This document shows positions 41,206-41,546 of a stretch of DNA of 41,546 bases, one piece after another. The position numbers and the translations under genes were made by a program. Numbering within the stretch: the stretch's first letter is position 1; each line of letters opens with the position of its first letter. This DNA is from Phycisphaera sp. TMED9 (GTDB taxonomy: Bacteria > Planctomycetota > Phycisphaerae > Phycisphaerales > SM1A02): NCBI GenBank assembly GCA_002167845.2, contig NHBO02000057.1:51009-92554 (forward strand), read 5' to 3'. Under the pieces are notes generated by a model. That model had not been told where the DNA came from, did not search any database, and worked only from the letters and a program-made list of their open reading frames with translations.

Positions 41206-41546
41206 ATGAAGACGCCATTCGCCACGCTCGTCCTCTTCCTCTTCCTCACCATCGCGACGGTCTCCAGCGTCCGCGACGCGAATGCATGCACCTGCATCAC
41301 GCTCGAAGCGAGTGACGGGGCGGTGGTGGTGGGACGCACGATGGAGTGGGCGGCTTTCGACGTCGATTCGAAGGTGGTGGTGATCCCCCGGGACTGTGAG
41401 TTCACCAGTGAGCTCGAGGGCGGGCGATCGGGGGTCTCCTGGAAGACCACGCACGGCGTCGTGGGTTTCGACTACCTCGACCGGGAGAACCTGATCGACG
41501 GCATGAACGAGAAGGGGCTCGTGGTCAACGGCCTCTACCATCCCGG
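41206..41546 (+). CDS. Choloylglycine hydrolase family enzyme (3' truncated)
   Basis: The first 113 residues of an exported N-terminal-nucleophile amidohydrolase. The hydrophobic signal sequence (residues about 3-23) ends SVRDANA, directly before C28 in CTCITLEASDGAVVVGRTMEWA. In this family (bile-salt hydrolase, penicillin V acylase and relatives) the catalytic cysteine opens the motif CT-x-(F/V/I) followed by DG...GR(N/T)(M/L)(D/E)W, so C28 is the probable nucleophile. The later part, GVVGFDYLDRENLIDGMNEKGLVVNGLY, fits the family (DGMNEKGL). AGGA eight bases before the ATG. Signal cleavage at ANA-C would itself create the required N-terminal Cys. Substrate (bile acid amides or acyl-homoserine lactones) is not deducible. 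Confidence 0.85.
   Translation, partial: MKTPFATLVLFLFLTIATVSSVRDANACTCITLEASDGAVVVGRTMEWAAFDVDSKVVVIPRDCEFTSELEGGRSGVSWKTTHGVVGFDYLDRENLIDGMNEKGLVVNGLYHP

Overview
The window looks like a piece of a GC-rich planctomycete chromosome, most likely class Phycisphaerae. The evidence is a PSCyt1/DUF1549/DUF1553 cytochrome-like protein followed by its usual DUF1501 Tat partner, a DUF1080 protein, Gfo/Idh/MocA oxidoreductases with Tat-like leaders, short PEP-CTERM tails of the VPAP...RRRR kind, and many secreted proteins ending in two dockerin-like loops of the [13 protein letters not shown] type. The taxonomic call is inferred from gene content and protein style; there is no rRNA or tRNA in the window. 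No phage, insertion sequence, CRISPR array or conjugation gene is visible.

Layout. 1-4.8 kb: the 3' end of a repeat-rich secreted dockerin-type protein with a terminator; a DUF1080 keto-sugar hydrolase-like protein; convergent DUF2809 and Gfo/Idh/MocA genes; a PEP-CTERM protein whose leader contains a striking array of three look-alike hairpins. 4.8-10.8 kb: PSCyt/PSD1, DUF1501 and PhoD-like phosphatase, co-directional. 10.8-14.7 kb: YaaA-like peroxide stress protein, an enolase-superfamily dehydratase/epimerase, a ZIP transporter and an FkbM methyltransferase. 14.9-17.2 kb: an Rrf2 regulator with three cysteines, then LemA and an uncharacterised partner. 17.3-20.3 kb: an orphan ATP-grasp ligase, pyrE, and a secreted esterase with dockerin tail. 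20.3-24.4 kb: a fused GQSNM esterase/gluzincin metalloprotease and three membrane proteins of unknown function. 24.5-27.1 kb: TrhO, a small YdhR-like barrel protein, and diaminopropionate ammonia-lyase. 27.1-30.6 kb: GH16-like glycoside hydrolase and a beta-helix protein, both with dockerin tails. 30.9-36 kb: a two-HTH regulator, DinB, Tat metallophosphoesterase, a photolyase-like protein lacking its Fe-S cysteines, GNAT, and a Fur-family regulator with a clear palindromic operator candidate. 36.2-41.5 kb: a pseudopilin-type protein, two paralogous secreted proteins with different C-terminal sorting tags, a duplicated-domain lipoprotein, a two-lobed secreted protein, and the start of a choloylglycine hydrolase-family enzyme.

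How the parts fit: most of the window serves the cell envelope and extracellular degradation (esterases, GH16, DUF1080, PSCyt/DUF1501, surface-tagged proteins), mixed with single housekeeping genes (pyrE, trhO, yaaA, photolyase) and one-component regulators linked to metals, redox or nitric oxide. Operons are short, and the genes switch strand often. The strongest candidates for something undescribed are the three-hairpin leader at 4324-4417, the sorting-tag swap at 37045-38628, the SASA/gluzincin fusion at 20299-22317, and the regulator with helix-turn-helix domains at both ends at 30945-31829.
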